DNA of 6,558 nucleotides from Bacteroidota bacterium (GTDB lineage: Bacteria; Spirochaetota; Spirochaetia; JABMQR01): NCBI GenBank assembly GCA_013202335.1, contig JABMQR010000257.1:1-6558 (forward strand). Reading direction: 5' to 3'. The stretch's first letter is position 1, and every line of letters begins with the position of its first letter. A model generated the notes under the pieces. The model was not told the DNA's origin. It searched no databases and saw nothing but the letters and a program-made list of their open reading frames with translations. The position numbers and the translations under genes are program-made. Below, piece after piece: positions 5,212 to 6,558 of this stretch.

Positions 5212-5983
5212 ATGAGAATTTCACACTGCTTATCTCTCCGGCATACCAGGTGGACGAATCAATTATCAACCCGCCATCTTCAGATACTCCCTGAATTACC
5301 CCGGATAATACTTTATCATTCTCACCATTAACTCCACCTCCATCAGCCTCACCCACCGTAAACTCCACCACGCTATTTATGCCGTACAGTTTACTTTGCA
5401 GGCGTTCCTGCCAGTCCCCGGCGATAAAGGAAGCATGCAGAGAGGTGAGCAGTCCATGGATTACTTTTTCAAGATCCATTCTGGCTGCTGATGGGGACTC
5501 CGCAATAACAGATGTAGGGGGAAAATGAACTCCAGCCAGTGGCGGTGGAAAATTCTGCTGCCAAAGATTTAATCCTATTCCGATAAGTAAACAGTCCCAT
5601 GAAGCTTCGCAGAGTATTCCGCATATCTTTCTGCCGTTAATCAAAACATCATTTGGCCACTTTATCCCGGCCTGTAAAGAAAAATGTGTTTCCATGAGAT
5701 CTGCGACACCTAATCCGGTAAGAAGCGGTAATAATTGAAGCGGGCCTGAAAAATCCTTTCGGTCCAGGGCAAGTGTCATTAAGAGATTATCACCCGGGTT
5801 GGAATCCCATGTACGCCGCAGCGTACGCCCTCTTCCGGTTGTCTGAAAACCCGCAGACACGACAATCCCTGACTGTTTTTCGGAAGAAAAAAGTTCACGG
5901 GCTGCCCGCATGGTGGTATCAATGGACTCTGCATACCAGACAGGGGCATTATGGAACGGATTTATTACATCCAACTGCTTCAT
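5210..5983 (-). CDS. birA: Biotin--[acetyl-CoA-carboxylase] ligase, short form
   Basis: This 257-residue enzyme activates biotin with ATP to biotinyl-AMP and transfers it to a lysine of a biotin carrier protein such as AccB. The nucleotide and biotin loop is GRGRTLR (50-56), followed by KWPND (108-112), GRKICGILCE (117-126) and GIGLN (135-139). The small C-terminal SH3-like domain ends in a YAGEISSV strand. The N-terminal winged-helix domain of E. coli BirA is absent, so this is a group I ligase that cannot act as the biotin repressor. The ATG at 5983 has no Shine-Dalgarno. A TATAGT at 5995-5990 would place transcription start almost on the ATG, so a leaderless message is possible. The stop is followed by the vapBC promoter. 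No biotin biosynthesis gene is adjacent. Confidence 0.95.
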   Translation of the reverse strand: MKQLDVINPFHNAPVWYAESIDTTMRAARELFSSEKQSGIVVSAGFQTTGRGRTLRRTWDSNPGDNLLMTLALDRKDFSGPLQLLPLLTGLGVADLMETHFSLQAGIKWPNDVLINGRKICGILCEASWDCLLIGIGLNLWQQNFPPPLAGVHFPPTSVIAESPSAARMDLEKVIHGLLTSLHASFIAGDWQERLQSKLYGINSVVEFTVGEADGGGVNGENDKVLSGVIQGVSEDGGLIIDSSTWYAGEISSVKFS

Positions 5984-6171
5984 AGCAAATAACTATATAC
6001 AAGATGCAGACAAGGTGAAAGGGGTTGCTGTAATCACTGACTGCAAACTGGTTAAACTGCGGTTTTGTTGATAGGCTAAACCATTTTTATAATAAAACGC
6101 CCTACAATAAGGTTCAAATCCATAAGATTTATGACAATTGAGAAGTTTTGCTTGAATTTCTCCCATACCTA

Positions 6172-6205
6172 TTGTATGTTTATACAAAATCGTATGGATA
6201 AACGA
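6172..6205. repeat. Two tandem 16-bp palindromic sites
   Basis: TTGTATGTTTATACAA (6172-6187) and TCGTATGGATAAACGA (6190-6205) are each palindromic at their ends (TTGT-N8-ACAA, TCGT-N8-ACGA). They lie two bases apart in the same register and agree at most positions. Tandem sites of this size and spacing look like a double operator. ArgR binds paired boxes about 18 bp long, but the sequence is not the usual TGAAT-type ARG box, so the regulator is unknown. Confidence 0.45.
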
Positions 6206-6311
6206 ATATGCAATTTTAGAGTTGCAGCACTGTACCTATCAACTTGTTTTACTGTTAATTATCTATACCGTTAATATTTATTACAGATTCACAGAGCTGA
6301 ACATATTGCAG

Positions 6312-6326
6312 AGAAAATAATTTTCT
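6312..6326. promoter_or_regulatory. AT-rich palindrome upstream of the argR promoter
   Basis: AGAAAATAATTTTCT is a perfect 15-bp palindrome with one central base. It lies 26 bases upstream of the TATAAT before argR, roughly where a -35 region or upstream operator would be. Confidence 0.35.
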
Positions 6327-6349
6327 ACCAAAAGAAAGATTCAGCAATC

Positions 6350-6357
6350 TGTATAAT
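6350..6357 (+). promoter_or_regulatory. argR: Candidate -10 element of argR
   Basis: TGTATAAT contains a perfect TATAAT. The transcription start would be near 6364, directly before the ribosome-binding site. No recognisable -35 hexamer lies at the right distance. Confidence 0.45.
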
Positions 6358-6376
6358 TATTCACTAGGAGCTTTGC

Positions 6377-6558
6377 ATGAAGGAACGCCAGAACCGTCTG
6401 AACAAAATAAAGGAACTTATCCAGATTCACCATATAGACAGTCAGGAAATGCTGCTTGATTTACTCATAAAAGAGGGGTTCCATGTAACACAGGCAACCC
6501 TGTCCCGTGATTTAAAAATGTTGAAAGTAGGAAAAATATCAGACGGCTGGTCCGGATA
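6377..6558 (+). CDS. argR: Arginine repressor ArgR, N-terminal part (cut by window end)
   Basis: About 60 residues are visible before the window ends in frame. They form the winged-helix DNA-binding domain of the ArgR/AhrC family. This includes a first helix (residues 2-18) with RLNKIKELI, the HIDSQEMLLDLLIKEGF segment, and the recognition helix in VTQATLSRDLKMLKVGKI, the family hallmark. ArgR is an arginine-dependent hexamer controlling arginine synthesis and breakdown, and commonly its own gene. The arginine-binding C-terminal domain lies outside the window. The ATG has AGGAG (6366-6370) six bases upstream. It is divergent from birA. Palindromic elements upstream may be operators, but no standard ARG box was recognised. 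Confidence 0.93.
   Translation, partial: MKERQNRLNKIKELIQIHHIDSQEMLLDLLIKEGFHVTQATLSRDLKMLKVGKISDGWSG

Larger units (their letters stand above)
5984..6376. promoter_or_regulatory. Divergent noncoding region between birA and argR
   Basis: About 390 bases hold no gene I can support. Promoter-like plus-strand pieces are TTGTTG-17-TATAAT (6065-6070, 6088-6093), TTGAAT-17-TATGTT (6152-6157, 6175-6180), and a perfect TATAAT (6352-6357) directly before argR. Two tandem palindromes (6172-6205), an AT-rich palindrome (6312-6326) and a small AGATT-CAGC-AATCT repeat (6337-6350) suggest regulator binding. A 47-codon plus-strand frame (6131-6274) lacks a ribosome-binding site and is probably chance. Confidence 0.5.

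Noticed and set aside
5210..5983. birA acting as biotin operon repressor
   Set aside because: The protein begins directly with the catalytic domain, there is no helix-turn-helix, and no biotin genes are nearby.
6110..6122. GGTTCAAATCC looks like a tRNA T-arm
   Set aside because: The T-stem is imperfect and no matching D-arm, anticodon arm or acceptor stem can be built around it.
5993..6187. 64-codon minus-strand frame just upstream of birA
   Set aside because: It starts with TTG without a ribosome-binding site, and its sequence resembles no family I know. It covers the apparent control region.
6131..6274. 47-codon plus-strand frame upstream of argR
   Set aside because: No ribosome-binding site, no recognisable sequence, and a length expected by chance. 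The frame also runs across the tandem palindromes.
6285..6343. AGATTCA direct repeat (6285-6291 and 6337-6343) as an ARG box
   Set aside because: The half-site order and spacing do not fit the TGAAT-N4-ATTCA consensus, and a 7-base repeat is easily due to chance.

Overview
This is a bacterial chromosome fragment of moderate to low GC. Its content is mostly housekeeping and metabolic genes on the minus strand. I see no phage, insertion sequence, CRISPR, rRNA or convincing tRNA. The short BirA without a DNA-binding domain, with an N-terminal NPF...APVWY...TTM layout, and the general gene set are compatible with a spirochaete (Spirochaetota). This is an impression from remembered family sequences. 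A Firmicute-like origin cannot be excluded.

Layout. Positions 1-102 hold a run of back-to-back perfect hairpins. Next, all on the minus strand and read from right to left, is a tight four-gene unit: a zinc-ribbon NUDIX hydrolase (1909-1328), a small Zn-ribbon protein (1312-1106), an MmcQ/YjbR protein (1096-737) and a YihX-like HAD phosphatase (711-130). Its first gene is preceded by a good promoter (TTGAAG-17-TTTAAT) embedded in an inverted repeat. That repeat abuts a 15-bp hairpin overlapping the stop codon of the next gene upstream, a class II aldolase (2664-1999).

The aldolase is divergent from deoD (3060-3767, plus strand), a hexameric-type purine nucleoside phosphorylase. They share a roughly 390-bp control region with repeated TTGTATAC and ATTTTGTAT elements. 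The pair suggests salvage of nucleosides into a phosphorylated sugar that is then cleaved by the aldolase, but no isomerase is present in the window to complete such a route. Convergent to deoD is an HD-domain hydrolase (4399-3824). Upstream of it is a VapBC-type toxin-antitoxin pair (5118-4467) with a near-consensus promoter, a palindrome over the predicted transcription start and an 8-nt gene overlap. Further upstream is birA (5983-5210), encoding a biotin-protein ligase.

The right end (5984-6376) is noncoding and separates birA from a divergent argR, of which only the N-terminal DNA-binding part is inside the window. This gap carries two 16-bp palindromes in tandem and several promoter-like sequences.

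Several database-style gene starts were shortened here because a Shine-Dalgarno sequence or family alignment clearly supports an internal start (aldolase, MmcQ, VapC, DeoD, HAD). The least explained features are the hairpin clusters, the G7 tract before the HAD start, and the repeated palindromic elements in the two divergent control regions.
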